Source of the DNA: Streptomyces sp. P3
Lineage (GTDB): Bacteria; Actinomycetota; Actinomycetes; Streptomycetales; Streptomycetaceae
Assembly (NCBI RefSeq): GCF_003032475.1
Contig: NZ_CP028369.1
Span: forward strand, 6,882,001-6,946,000
Direction of reading: 5' to 3'
DNA length: 64,000 nt
Positions 19,900 through 28,228 of the stretch are shown piece after piece. Each line of letters opens with the position of its first letter. Position 1 is the first letter of the stretch. Position numbers and translations under genes: made by a program. The notes beneath the pieces were generated by a model that was not told the DNA's origin, made no database searches, and was given only the letters and a program-made list of their open reading frames with translations.

Positions 19900-21009
19900 A
19901 TGACGAAGACGACCTCCCCGGCGGGCCCCGTGCTCGACGCCCGGGCCCTCAACCGTGCCACCCTCGCCCGGCAACTGCTGCTGAGCCCGGCCGAGTTGTC
20001 CGCCAAGGCCGCGGTGGAGCACCTGCTCGGACTGCAGGCGCAGAACGTCAAGCCGCCGTACTACGCGCTCGCTGCCCGCCTCGAAGGCTTCGTCCCGGAG
20101 CAGCTGTCGGGGCTGATGGCGGACCGCGAGGTCGTCCGGATCGTCAGCATGCGCTCCACGATCCACACCCACACCGCGGACGACTGCCTGACCCTCCGGC
20201 CGCTCGTCCAGCCCGCCCGCGACCGGGAGCTGGCCAACTTCCGCAAGGGACTCGTGGGGGTCGACCTCGACCGGCTCGCAGTCCTTGCCCGCGAGCTGGT
20301 CGAGGACGAGCCGCGCACCATGGGCCAACTGCGAGAGGCGCTCACCGTGGAGTGGCCGGACGCCGACCCGCAGTCCCTCGCCGTGGCCGCCCGCTGCCGA
20401 CTGCCCCTGGTCCAGGTCACTCCGCGCGGGCTGTGGGGCCGGAGCGGACAGGTCGCCCTCACCACCGCCGAGCACTGGCTGGGCCGCCCCGCACAGCAGG
20501 CGCCCGCAGCGGACGCCGTCGTCCTGCGCTATCTGGCGGCCTTCGGTCCGGCCTCCGTCAAGGACATGCAGACCTGGGCCGGCCTGACCCGGCTGCGCGA
20601 GGCTTTCGCAGGTCTGCGCCCGCACCTGTCGGTCTTCCGGGACGATCACGGCGTCGAGCTGTTCGACCTGCCCGAGGCCCCGCGCCCCGACCCCGAAACC
20701 CCGGCCCCGCCGCGGTTCCTCGCCGAGTTCGACAACCTTCTCCTCTCCCACGCCGACCGCAGTCGCGTCATCCCGCCCGAGTACTGGGGACGTTCCTGGC
20801 AGGGCAACCAGGCGTACTGCACCTTCCTGGTCGACGGCTTCCTCGCGGGCGTGTGGAGACTGGACCGGGACACCCTGGTCGTCGAGCCCTTCGGCCGCCT
20901 CACCGGCGCACAGAAGCGGGACGTGCTCGCCGAGGGGGAGCGTGTGCTGGCCGTGATGCACCCCGGGGAGTCCTACGACATCCGGTTCGGGACGGTCCTC
21001 CGGCCCTGA
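19900..21009 (+). CDS. winged-helix DNA-binding protein of the HTH_42 / AlkZ-AlkX DNA glycosylase superfamily
   Basis: 369 residues with tandem winged-helix architecture. LLGLQAQNVKPPYY places a Q-x-Q motif at residues 46-48, the catalytic signature of AlkZ/AlkX-type glycosylases that unhook bulky lesions and crosslinks. RSTIHTHTADD, GLWGRSGQVALTTAEHWL and the C-terminal LAEFDNLLLSHADRSRVI with FLVDGFLAGVW are further family blocks. Members act in base excision repair, and in Streptomyces some protect producers from DNA-damaging natural products. No biosynthetic cluster is adjacent, so this is probably a housekeeping member. Enzymatic activity is inferred from the QxQ motif only. Confidence 0.82.
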   Translation: MTKTTSPAGPVLDARALNRATLARQLLLSPAELSAKAAVEHLLGLQAQNVKPPYYALAARLEGFVPEQLSGLMADREVVRIVSMRSTIHTHTADDCLTLRPLVQPARDRELANFRKGLVGVDLDRLAVLARELVEDEPRTMGQLREALTVEWPDADPQSLAVAARCRLPLVQVTPRGLWGRSGQVALTTAEHWLGRPAQQAPAADAVVLRYLAAFGPASVKDMQTWAGLTRLREAFAGLRPHLSVFRDDHGVELFDLPEAPRPDPETPAPPRFLAEFDNLLLSHADRSRVIPPEYWGRSWQGNQAYCTFLVDGFLAGVWRLDRDTLVVEPFGRLTGAQKRDVLAEGERVLAVMHPGESYDIRFGTVLRP

Positions 21010-21302
21010 CGGCGGGAACGTCAGGACACGGCGGGAACGTCAGGACACGGCGGGAACGGCGAACACAGCAGAAAGAGCGGAAGCAACGGAAACAGCAGCG
21101 GAAACGACGAAACAGCAGAAAACGACGGAAACATCGGAACGTCGGTAAACGACTGAAATAGCGGTAACCGACCGTAATGGCGGTAACAGTGGAAATGCCA
21201 GCAACGGTGGTAACGGCGGAGCGAGTGGTGATGGTGTTGCGGCGGTAACAGTCGAAACGGCCGGGTGACGCCCCGCCGGGGCCGTGCGTGCACCATGCGG
21301 AA
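21010..21302. repeat. repeat-rich, GC-poor intergenic stretch after the HTH_42 gene
   Basis: It begins with the 19-bp unit GGCGGGAACGTCAGGACAC repeated at 21011-21029 and 21030-21048 plus a partial third copy. About 200 bp follow made of degenerate CGGAAAC/CGGTAAC heptamers. Base composition is clearly less GC-rich than the genes. No coding frame is convincing. Confidence 0.7.
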
Positions 21303-21327
21303 CGCCCCACCGGCGACCGGTGGGGCG
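21303..21327. terminator. terminator hairpin between convergent genes
   Basis: Perfect 11-bp stem CGCCCCACCGG / CCGGTGGGGCG with a 3-nt loop, between the HTH_42 gene and the convergent trypsin gene. Confidence 0.8.
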
Positions 21328-21341
21328 TGGACGGATGGACA

Positions 21342-21382
21342 GGGGGCGCTGCGGGCCGCTCGTGGAGGCTCGCAGCGCCCCC
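21342..21382. terminator. second terminator hairpin between convergent genes
   Basis: Perfect 12-bp stem GGGGGCGCTGCG / CGCAGCGCCCCC with a 17-nt loop, ending 50 bp from the trypsin stop. It probably terminates the protease transcript. Confidence 0.8.
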
Positions 21383-21432
21383 TGGTCGTTCCCTGAGGGG
21401 TGCTCAGGAGTTTCTCGGGGGCTGCCCGGCCG

Positions 21433-22224
21433 CTACGAGTTGACCTGCGCGGTCACCAGGCTGGAGAAGGTGGTCAGCCGGGTGTACACACCCGGGTAAC
21501 CGGCTTCCGCGCAGCCCTCGCCCCAAGAAGTGATCCCTGCCAGGACGCCCCCGATGAGCAGGGGACCGCCGCTGTCGCCCTGGCAGGTGTCTGTGCCGCC
21601 GGAGGAGTATCCGGCGCAAACCATGTCGGTCTGGACGAAGTCCGAACCGTAGGAGCTCTTGCAGCTGGAGTCGGACACGATCGGGACGGTCGCGGTCCGC
21701 AGCTGGTTGGAGGAGCTGCCGTTCTCCGAGGTGGTGCCCCAGCCGATGATGCGGGCGGTGGTGCCGGCCGCGTACACGCCGGTCTGGGACGAGGAGACGT
21801 ACGACGCCTTGGTGTACGGCATCGACGTCGACAGGGTCAGGACGGCCACGTCGTCGCCGTTGGTGGCGTCCGTGTATCCCGGGTTGATCCAGATCCTGCT
21901 CACCCGGCTGACCGTGCCGTTGGTGCCGTTGAGGTAGGTGCGGCCGCCGACGACGCGCACACTGCTCGTGGTCTCGCCGACCATGCAGTGCGCGGCGGTG
22001 ACCACCTTGGTCGCCGAGACGAGGGTGCCGCCGCAGAACTGGTTCTGCGAGGCGTCCGTGATCTGCATCATGAACGGATACGCCGTGGTCGTGGTCGTCG
22101 TGCCGCCGACGATCGGCTGCGGGGCTGCGACGGCGGTGGGGGCGCCGAGCAGTACGGTCGCCGCCGTGGCGGCGGTCGCCGCGATGACGGCGGCGGTTCT
22201 CTTCACGCGGTTGAGCCCGAACAT
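21433..22224 (-). CDS. secreted trypsin-like serine protease
   Basis: 263 residues. A signal peptide (about 1-33) and short propeptide precede the mature N-terminus IVGG at residue 38. The chymotrypsin-family triad is H79 (TAAHC), D125 (GDDVAVL) and S218 (CQGDSGGP). D212, six residues before the serine, corresponds to the trypsin specificity aspartate, so cleavage after Arg/Lys is expected. The protein closely resembles Streptomyces griseus trypsin-type proteases. It is convergent with the HTH_42 gene and lies downstream of the LAL regulator on the same strand, separated by a terminator hairpin. Confidence 0.94.
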   Translation of the reverse strand: MFGLNRVKRTAAVIAATAATAATVLLGAPTAVAAPQPIVGGTTTTTTAYPFMMQITDASQNQFCGGTLVSATKVVTAAHCMVGETTSSVRVVGGRTYLNGTNGTVSRVSRIWINPGYTDATNGDDVAVLTLSTSMPYTKASYVSSSQTGVYAAGTTARIIGWGTTSENGSSSNQLRTATVPIVSDSSCKSSYGSDFVQTDMVCAGYSSGGTDTCQGDSGGPLLIGGVLAGITSWGEGCAEAGYPGVYTRLTTFSSLVTAQVNS

Positions 22225-22276
22225 GGAACTCCTCGAGGGGTTGCCGGTGGGGGGTCGCGCGGGTGTGGGGGGTGTG

Positions 22277-22304
22277 CACGGGGGTCGCGGGACCGACCCC
22301 CGTG
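22277..22304 (-). terminator. terminator downstream of the LAL regulator
   Basis: Perfect 11-bp stem CACGGGGGTCG / CGACCCCCGTG with a 6-nt loop, about 185 bp past the regulator stop and upstream of the trypsin start. Confidence 0.65.
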
Positions 22305-22487
22305 TGCCCGGGCGAGCGGCACGTCCCTTACGCTAGGACCCGGTGCCCGGCGTCCCCAATGAGGGAACCCCCTAAGGGAGTTGAGGCAGGGAAAACCCTC
22401 GGTCCGGCAGCACCGTCGCCGCACCCTCGCTCAGGGGGACGTCCTGCGCGAAGGTCGCCCCCGAGGGGCAGTTAACCCGCGCGATCC

Positions 22488-25298
22488 TCACTTCGAGTGA
22501 CGCCCCGCCGCCAACCGGACGATGTCCACCCGCGAGCGGATCCCCAGCTTGCGGTAGACCCGGGTCAGGGTCGCCTCGACCGTCTTCACGCTGATGAACA
22601 GCCGCGCGGCGATCTCCCGGTTGGTCGCCCCTTCCATGACGAGCGCCGCGACCTGACGCTCCATCGCGGCCAGTCCCGCCAGCGCGTCGGAGGGCGGGGT
22701 CTGCGCGGTGAGGGCGGACGGCTGGCTCGCGCCCTGTGCGGCGGCCTCGTCCACCTGACGCAGCCAGGGCAGCGCCCGGCACCGCCGGAACAGCCGTGCC
22801 GCCTCGTCGTACGACGTCGGCCCCGGCCGCCCGGTGCGCAGCCGGGCCAGCGCGAACGCCGCCCGCGCCTCCTCCAGCCCGTAGCCGAGCTTGGCGAGCC
22901 GGTCCTGAACGGACGTCAGCCGGGACAGCGCCCCCTCGTGGTCGCCGAGCGCCGCCCGCACCAGGGCCTCCGCCCGGTCCAGCACGGCCAGTACGCTCTC
23001 GCGGTCCAGCCGCAGCGCGTGTTCGCGCGTCACGGCGATGACGTCCTGCGCCTCGCCCGGCTCGCCGACCCGGACCAGCGCCTCGGCCAGGTCGCCCTGC
23101 CACCGGCCCCGCGCGGGGTCGGTGATGCCCAGGCCCTGCTCCAGTTCGCGCACCCGGCGCAGCGAGCCGACCGCGCCCGCCGCGTCGCCGGCCACGAACT
23201 GGGCGTGGCCCAGCGCGGCCAGGGCGCGGGAGAGGTACATCTGGTCGCCGTCCTCCTCGGCCCGCCCCGCCGCCTCCCGGGCCAGTGCCAGCGCTTGTCC
23301 GACGTCGCCGCCCGAAGCCTCGGCGAGGGAGGCCAGCATCGCGGAGGCGCCCAGGCCGATACCCGAGTCACGGGCCAGCCTGAGGCTCTCGCGGGCCAGG
23401 TCGAGGGCGCGTCCGCAGTGCCCGGAGCGCAGTTCGGTCTCGGCGAGGAAGCGCTGGAAGTGCACCTCGCTCTCGACCATGCCGCGCCGCCGGACCTCGC
23501 GCAGCAGCGCGGTGATGGTCGACCGGGCCTCGGGCAGCTGGTCGCTCATCATCAGCCACCGGAACCTCGCCGCGCCGACGCCGTTGTGGTGGCAGGCCAC
23601 GTAGGGGTCCTGAGGCTCCCTCATGGCCTGCTTGATGGTCGCGGGGGCGTTCGGATGGCCCATCAGGGTCTCGGTGGACGACTGGAACGACAGCGCCATC
23701 AGCTCGGTGCGCCGGTCGTCGCCGCGCGCCGCCAGCTCCGCCGCGTGCGCGGCCTCCTGCCGGGCCTCGGAGAAGTCGCCCTCGACGATCAGCTTGCGCC
23801 AGGCGAGGTGGTAGTGGACCAGGGCGAGCAGCCGGGGGTCGTCGCCGGCGTCGGCGAGGGCCTGCGGGAAGACGGCGTCGACGTCGCCGAGAGCCTGCCC
23901 GGCGGCCTCGATGACCACCTCCCAGGCGCGGATCCGGTCGGCGGGGACGGTCGCCCGGGTCAGCACCTCACGCGCGATGTCCCGGGCCAGGTCCACCTCG
24001 CCGGCGGTGATGGCGTCCTCGGCGGCGCACAGCCGGTGTTCGTCCGGGCCGGGCGTGCCGTCGGGCGGGGTGTGCCGGGCGGCGAGCAGCCCGAGCGAGG
24101 CGGCCACCGACGGGGCGCCCCGGTCGCGGGCCAGGGCCGCGGCCTCGGCGAGCCGGGCGGCGACCTCCGGGTCGGTGCCGGTGGTGGCCATGGCGAGGTT
24201 GCGGGCCCGCTCGATCGGGTCGGAGGCGGCGGTGGACAGCGCGGCGTGCGCGGCCCGGCGCTCCAGCGCGGGGGCCTCCGCGTACAGCGCGGCGGAGATC
24301 AGCGGATGCGCGAACCGGACGGCCGGGCCCTCCGGCTCGGTCGCCAGCAGTCCGAGGGCCGCCGCCTGCGCGGTCTCCGCCTCGGCGTTCTCCCGGCCGG
24401 CCGCGTGCAGCAGGGCCAGCGTGGGGCGCGCGCCGGCGCTGGCCACCAGCAGGGTGCGCCGGGCCTCGTCGGAGAGCATGTCCAGACGGCTGAGGACCAG
24501 GGCGCGCAGCGAGGTCGGCACCGGCAGCGGCTCGCCGGGGCGGGGCGGCGTCGGGTTCTCTCCGAGGGCGCGGCCGAGCTCCAGCGCGAACAGGGGGTTG
24601 CCGCCGCTGGTGCGATGGATCTCCCGGACCGTGGAGCGGGGCAGGTCGGTGTAGCCGCGGTGGTCGAGAAGCGCGGAGACCTGGTTGCGGGAGAGCGGGT
24701 TGAGGCGGACCGCGAGGGTGTCCGGCGGGGACGCGCGTAGATGCCGGTCGTACTCCTGTCCCTCCGTGCGCACCGCGCACAGCAGCTGGACGGGGGTGTC
24801 GCCGAGGCGGCGGGCGGCGAAACCCAGGAGCTCGGCGCTGGCCGAGTCCAGCCACTGCAGGTCGTCGGCGACGAGCAGGACGGGGCCCGCGGCGGCGAGG
24901 ACGCGCAGTGCGGACAGCACGGCCAGTCGCAGGGCGAGGCCGTCGCGCTGCAGCGTCGACTCGCCGCGGCCGGTGAGCGCCGACTCCAGGGCCGTGCGCT
25001 GCGCGGCGGGCAACTTGTCCGAGATCTCGTCCAGGACGAGGCCGAAGAGGTCCGCCAGCGCCAGGAACGGGAGGTGGGATTCGGACTCGGTCGCCGAGCA
25101 GCGCAGGACGGTGCGCGCCGCCTCGCCGTAATCCGCGGCCAATGCCCGCAGCACGGTCGACTTTCCTATTCCGGCCGGGCCGTGCAGCAGCACACTGCCG
25201 CCGCGCGTCAGCTGGTCACGGGCGGACGTGACCAGCTCCTCCCTGCCGATGACCAGGTCGGGGCGGCATCTGGCAGGCTCCTTGAAGTCCCGTCGCAC
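22488..25298 (-). CDS. large ATP-binding LuxR-type (LAL) transcriptional regulator
   Basis: 936 residues from the GTG at 25298, which has AAGGGAG at 8-nt spacing; an upstream ATG at 25346 lacks a ribosome site. The N-terminal AAA/STAND ATPase module shows Walker A GPAGIGKST (about 40-48) and Walker B VLLVADDLQWLD (about 135-146). A long TPR-like helical region of Ala/Leu/Glu-rich repeats fills the middle. The C-terminal LuxR HTH (about 870-930) reads ERQVAALVMEGATNREIAARL and SVKTVEATLTRVYRKLGI. LAL proteins usually activate secondary-metabolite or sugar-utilisation genes. No such cluster is adjacent; the nearest targets would be the trypsin or the acyl-CoA synthetase genes. Confidence 0.93.
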   Translation of the reverse strand: MRRDFKEPARCRPDLVIGREELVTSARDQLTRGGSVLLHGPAGIGKSTVLRALAADYGEAARTVLRCSATESESHLPFLALADLFGLVLDEISDKLPAAQRTALESALTGRGESTLQRDGLALRLAVLSALRVLAAAGPVLLVADDLQWLDSASAELLGFAARRLGDTPVQLLCAVRTEGQEYDRHLRASPPDTLAVRLNPLSRNQVSALLDHRGYTDLPRSTVREIHRTSGGNPLFALELGRALGENPTPPRPGEPLPVPTSLRALVLSRLDMLSDEARRTLLVASAGARPTLALLHAAGRENAEAETAQAAALGLLATEPEGPAVRFAHPLISAALYAEAPALERRAAHAALSTAASDPIERARNLAMATTGTDPEVAARLAEAAALARDRGAPSVAASLGLLAARHTPPDGTPGPDEHRLCAAEDAITAGEVDLARDIAREVLTRATVPADRIRAWEVVIEAAGQALGDVDAVFPQALADAGDDPRLLALVHYHLAWRKLIVEGDFSEARQEAAHAAELAARGDDRRTELMALSFQSSTETLMGHPNAPATIKQAMREPQDPYVACHHNGVGAARFRWLMMSDQLPEARSTITALLREVRRRGMVESEVHFQRFLAETELRSGHCGRALDLARESLRLARDSGIGLGASAMLASLAEASGGDVGQALALAREAAGRAEEDGDQMYLSRALAALGHAQFVAGDAAGAVGSLRRVRELEQGLGITDPARGRWQGDLAEALVRVGEPGEAQDVIAVTREHALRLDRESVLAVLDRAEALVRAALGDHEGALSRLTSVQDRLAKLGYGLEEARAAFALARLRTGRPGPTSYDEAARLFRRCRALPWLRQVDEAAAQGASQPSALTAQTPPSDALAGLAAMERQVAALVMEGATNREIAARLFISVKTVEATLTRVYRKLGIRSRVDIVRLAAGRHSK

Positions 25299-25548
25299 GG
25301 TCACCGCTCCCTTCTGAGTGTCGTGTCCGGGCCAAATTCTAGGCAACGACTCTTTGAAATTCGGAGGCGGATCGTGGTGAGGGATATAACAACGTGACGC
25401 ATAGGGAAATTCATGGCAACGGTGAGTGAATGGTTCCTTGTCGTGAGGGGCCTCCTTGGCCGGATGTGATCGCTGCCTCCGCCGTGCTCGGACCGCCGTG
25501 CCCGGACGTCTCCCGCACCCCGGACGAGGGGCGCGCCGACCGCTCGCG

Positions 25549-26436
25549 CTACGGCAGCAGACCCGCTCTGCGGGCCGCGACCACCGCCTCTCCCCGGGTG
25601 TGCGCGCCCAGTCTGCGCATCGCCGATCTCAGGTAGCCCTTGACCGTCTCCGCCCGCAGCCCGAGCCGCTCGGCGATCGCCCCGTTCGTCGCCCCCGCCG
25701 CCACGCACGCAAGTACGTCCAGTTCTCGCGGGGCCAGGACGACCGGCTGCCGGGCCGGCTCCTGCGGCGGCCCCGAGGCCAGCAGTCGGCAGGCGTGGAG
25801 GAGGTCGGCGCGCAGCGCGGGGTCGGCGATCCGCGGGGCCAGGGCCCGCAGCGCCGCGTGCGCCTCGCGTACCTGCTCCCAGTCAACCGCCCCCTCCGGG
25901 CCCGCGGCGGTTCCCTCGCCCGCGGCGGCACCCGGCCCGGCACCCGCTCCGAAGCCCGGCCCGGCCGCCGTCAGCAGCCCCCGCACCTCGTCCTCGACGA
26001 CCAGCGCCTGCTCCACGTCCCGTGCCGCCTGCGCCGCCGCGGTCAGCGTACGGTCGCCCAGCGGCTGCGCCGTGCGCAGCGCCCCGTACAGCACCCCGCG
26101 CACCCGGCGCCGGACCACCACCGGGATCGCCAGCACCGACCGCAGGCCCTCCTCGGCGACGGCCGCGTCGTACTCGTGGCTGATCTGCCGGGAGAGCGAG
26201 TAGTCGGTCACCGCACAGGGACGGGCCAGTGCCACCGCCTTGCCGCCGAGCCCGTTTCCGGACGTCACCGCCAGCCCGCGCAAGGCGAGCCCGGCCGCGC
26301 CGCTGAACTCGCTGATCCGCATGCGTCGGCGCCCGGGCTCCACCAGACCGCCGAAGGCGACCGGCAACCCGGTCGCCCGGCGCAGCCGCGCCAGCGCACC
26401 GCGAATCTCCACCGTTCCGGCCGCGTCTGCTGCCAC
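25549..26436 (-). CDS. GAF-domain LuxR-family transcriptional regulator
   Basis: 295 residues from the GTG at 26436 (AAAGGGCGAG upstream). The N-terminal half (about 15-170) has the GAF-like pattern SGNGLGGKAVALARP, then DYSLSRQISHEYD and RSVLAIPVVVRRRVRGVLYGA, a small-molecule sensing domain. A Gly/Ala-rich linker (about 175-195) precedes the C-terminal LuxR HTH (PRELDVLACVAAGATNGAIA and ETVKGYLRSAMRRLG). It is divergent from the acyl-CoA synthetase pair starting at 26561, so it probably regulates them in response to an aromatic or acyl ligand. That target is inference. Confidence 0.85.
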   Translation of the reverse strand: MAADAAGTVEIRGALARLRRATGLPVAFGGLVEPGRRRMRISEFSGAAGLALRGLAVTSGNGLGGKAVALARPCAVTDYSLSRQISHEYDAAVAEEGLRSVLAIPVVVRRRVRGVLYGALRTAQPLGDRTLTAAAQAARDVEQALVVEDEVRGLLTAAGPGFGAGAGPGAAAGEGTAAGPEGAVDWEQVREAHAALRALAPRIADPALRADLLHACRLLASGPPQEPARQPVVLAPRELDVLACVAAGATNGAIAERLGLRAETVKGYLRSAMRRLGAHTRGEAVVAARRAGLLP

Positions 26437-26560
26437 GTTCTCGCCCTTTCCGCGCGGCGTGGTGCCGCACACCCCCGTTCGGGGGTAGTGAGACCTGCAT
26501 CACGGATTACACGATGTCGGAGAGCCGCCCGGCAATGGTCCGGCACCGAGGAGGACACAG

Positions 26561-28228
26561 ATGACGGCGACGGAGCTCTTCCGCAGAGCCCGCGACTTCC
26601 TGCTGGAACACCGCGAGGACTACACAACCGCTTACGGGCGTTTCGAGTGGCCCCGCCCCGAACGGTTCAACTGGGCCCTCGACTGGTTCGACGCCATCGC
26701 CGACGGCAACCAGCGCACCGCCCTGCACATCGTGGAGGAAGACGGTTCCGAAACCCGCCGCACCTTCGCCGAACTGTCCGAGCGCTCCGACCGGATCGCG
26801 AACTGGCTGCGCGGCCGCGGGGTGGCCGCAGAGGACCGCATTCTCGTCATGCTCGGCAACCAGGCCGAACTCTGGGAGACGGCGCTCGCCGCGATGAAAC
26901 TGCGTGCCGTCGTCATTCCGGCGACGCCGCTGCTCGGCCCCGCCGACCTGGCCGACCGCGTGGAACGAGGCCGGGTCAGGCACGTCCTCGTCCGGTCAGC
27001 GGACGCCGTCAAGTTCGACGAGGTCCCGGGCGACTACACCCGGATCGCGGTCGGCGGCGCACCCGAGGGCTGGCAGCGGTACGAGGAGGCGTACGACGCC
27101 CCGGCCGGCTTCACGCCGGACGGCCCGACCCTCGCCGACGACCCGCTGATGCTCTACTTCACCTCCGGCACGACCGCCCGGCCCAAGCTGGTGGAGCACA
27201 CCCACACCTCGTACCCGGTCGGCCACCTGTCCACGATGTACTGGATCGGTCTGCGCCCCGGCGACGTCCACCTCAACATCTCCTCGCCCGGCTGGGCCAA
27301 GCACGCCTGGTCCAACCTCTTCGCCCCGTGGAACGCGGAAGCAACCGTTTTCATCCACAATTACACGCGTTTCGACCCGGCCCGGCTGATGGCGGAGATG
27401 GAACGGGCGGGCGTGACGACGTTCTGCGCCCCGCCCACCGTCTGGCGCATGCTCATCCAGGCCGACCTCACCCAGCTGCGCACCCCGCCACGCGAGGCGG
27501 TGGCCGCGGGGGAGCCCCTCAACCCCGAGGTCGTCGAGCAGGTCCGGCGCGCCTGGGGAGTGACCGTCCGGGACGGCTTCGGCCAGACCGAGACGGCCGT
27601 CCAGATCGCCAACAGCCCCGGCCAGGAGCTGAAGACCGGCTCGATGGGCCGGCCCGCCCCCGGATACCGGGTGGAGCTGCTCGACCCGGTGTCGGGCGCG
27701 CCCGGCGCGACGGAGGGCGAGATCGCGCTCGACCTGTCCGAGAGACCGGTGGGCCTGATGACCGGTTACCACGGCGACGCCGACCGCAGTGCCGAGGCGA
27801 TGGCCGGCGGCTACTACCGCACCGGGGACGTCGGAAGCCGTGACGAGAACGGTTACATCACCTACGTGGGCCGGTCCGACGACGTCTTCAAGGCGTCCGA
27901 CTACAAGATCAGCCCCTTCGAGCTGGAGAGCGCGCTGCTGGAGCACGCGGCGGTGGCGGAGGCGGCCGTGGTCCCCGCCCCGGACGAGCTGCGCCTCGCG
28001 GTGCCCAAGGCGTACGTCGTCCTCGCCGAGGGCTGGGAGCCGGGCCCCGACACCGCGAAGGTGCTGTTCGAGCACTCCCGCGAGGTGCTCGCCGCCTACA
28101 AGCGGATCCGCCGCCTGGAGTTCGCGCCGCTGCCCAAGACCGTCAGCGGCAAGATCCGCCGCATCGAGCTGCGCGAGGCCACGGCGGCGGGCTCCGCGGA
28201 CGAGTACCGCGAGGAGGACTTCCGGTGA
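26561..28228 (+). CDS. AMP-dependent acyl-CoA synthetase (medium-chain/benzoate-like)
   Basis: 555 residues of the ANL superfamily. The P-loop motif YFTSGTTARPK is near residues 197-207. GFGQTE near 340 and YRTGDVG near 425 are the A5 and A7 core motifs, and the C-terminal lysine lies in KTVSGKIRR. It activates a carboxylic acid to acyl-AMP and then acyl-CoA. The N-terminal FNWALDWFDAIA resembles medium-chain (ACSM-type) ligases. Its stop overlaps the GTG of the next ligase (GTGA at 28225-28228), so the two are translationally coupled. The divergent GAF-LuxR regulator is the probable controller. Confidence 0.9.
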   Translation: MTATELFRRARDFLLEHREDYTTAYGRFEWPRPERFNWALDWFDAIADGNQRTALHIVEEDGSETRRTFAELSERSDRIANWLRGRGVAAEDRILVMLGNQAELWETALAAMKLRAVVIPATPLLGPADLADRVERGRVRHVLVRSADAVKFDEVPGDYTRIAVGGAPEGWQRYEEAYDAPAGFTPDGPTLADDPLMLYFTSGTTARPKLVEHTHTSYPVGHLSTMYWIGLRPGDVHLNISSPGWAKHAWSNLFAPWNAEATVFIHNYTRFDPARLMAEMERAGVTTFCAPPTVWRMLIQADLTQLRTPPREAVAAGEPLNPEVVEQVRRAWGVTVRDGFGQTETAVQIANSPGQELKTGSMGRPAPGYRVELLDPVSGAPGATEGEIALDLSERPVGLMTGYHGDADRSAEAMAGGYYRTGDVGSRDENGYITYVGRSDDVFKASDYKISPFELESALLEHAAVAEAAVVPAPDELRLAVPKAYVVLAEGWEPGPDTAKVLFEHSREVLAAYKRIRRLEFAPLPKTVSGKIRRIELREATAAGSADEYREEDFR

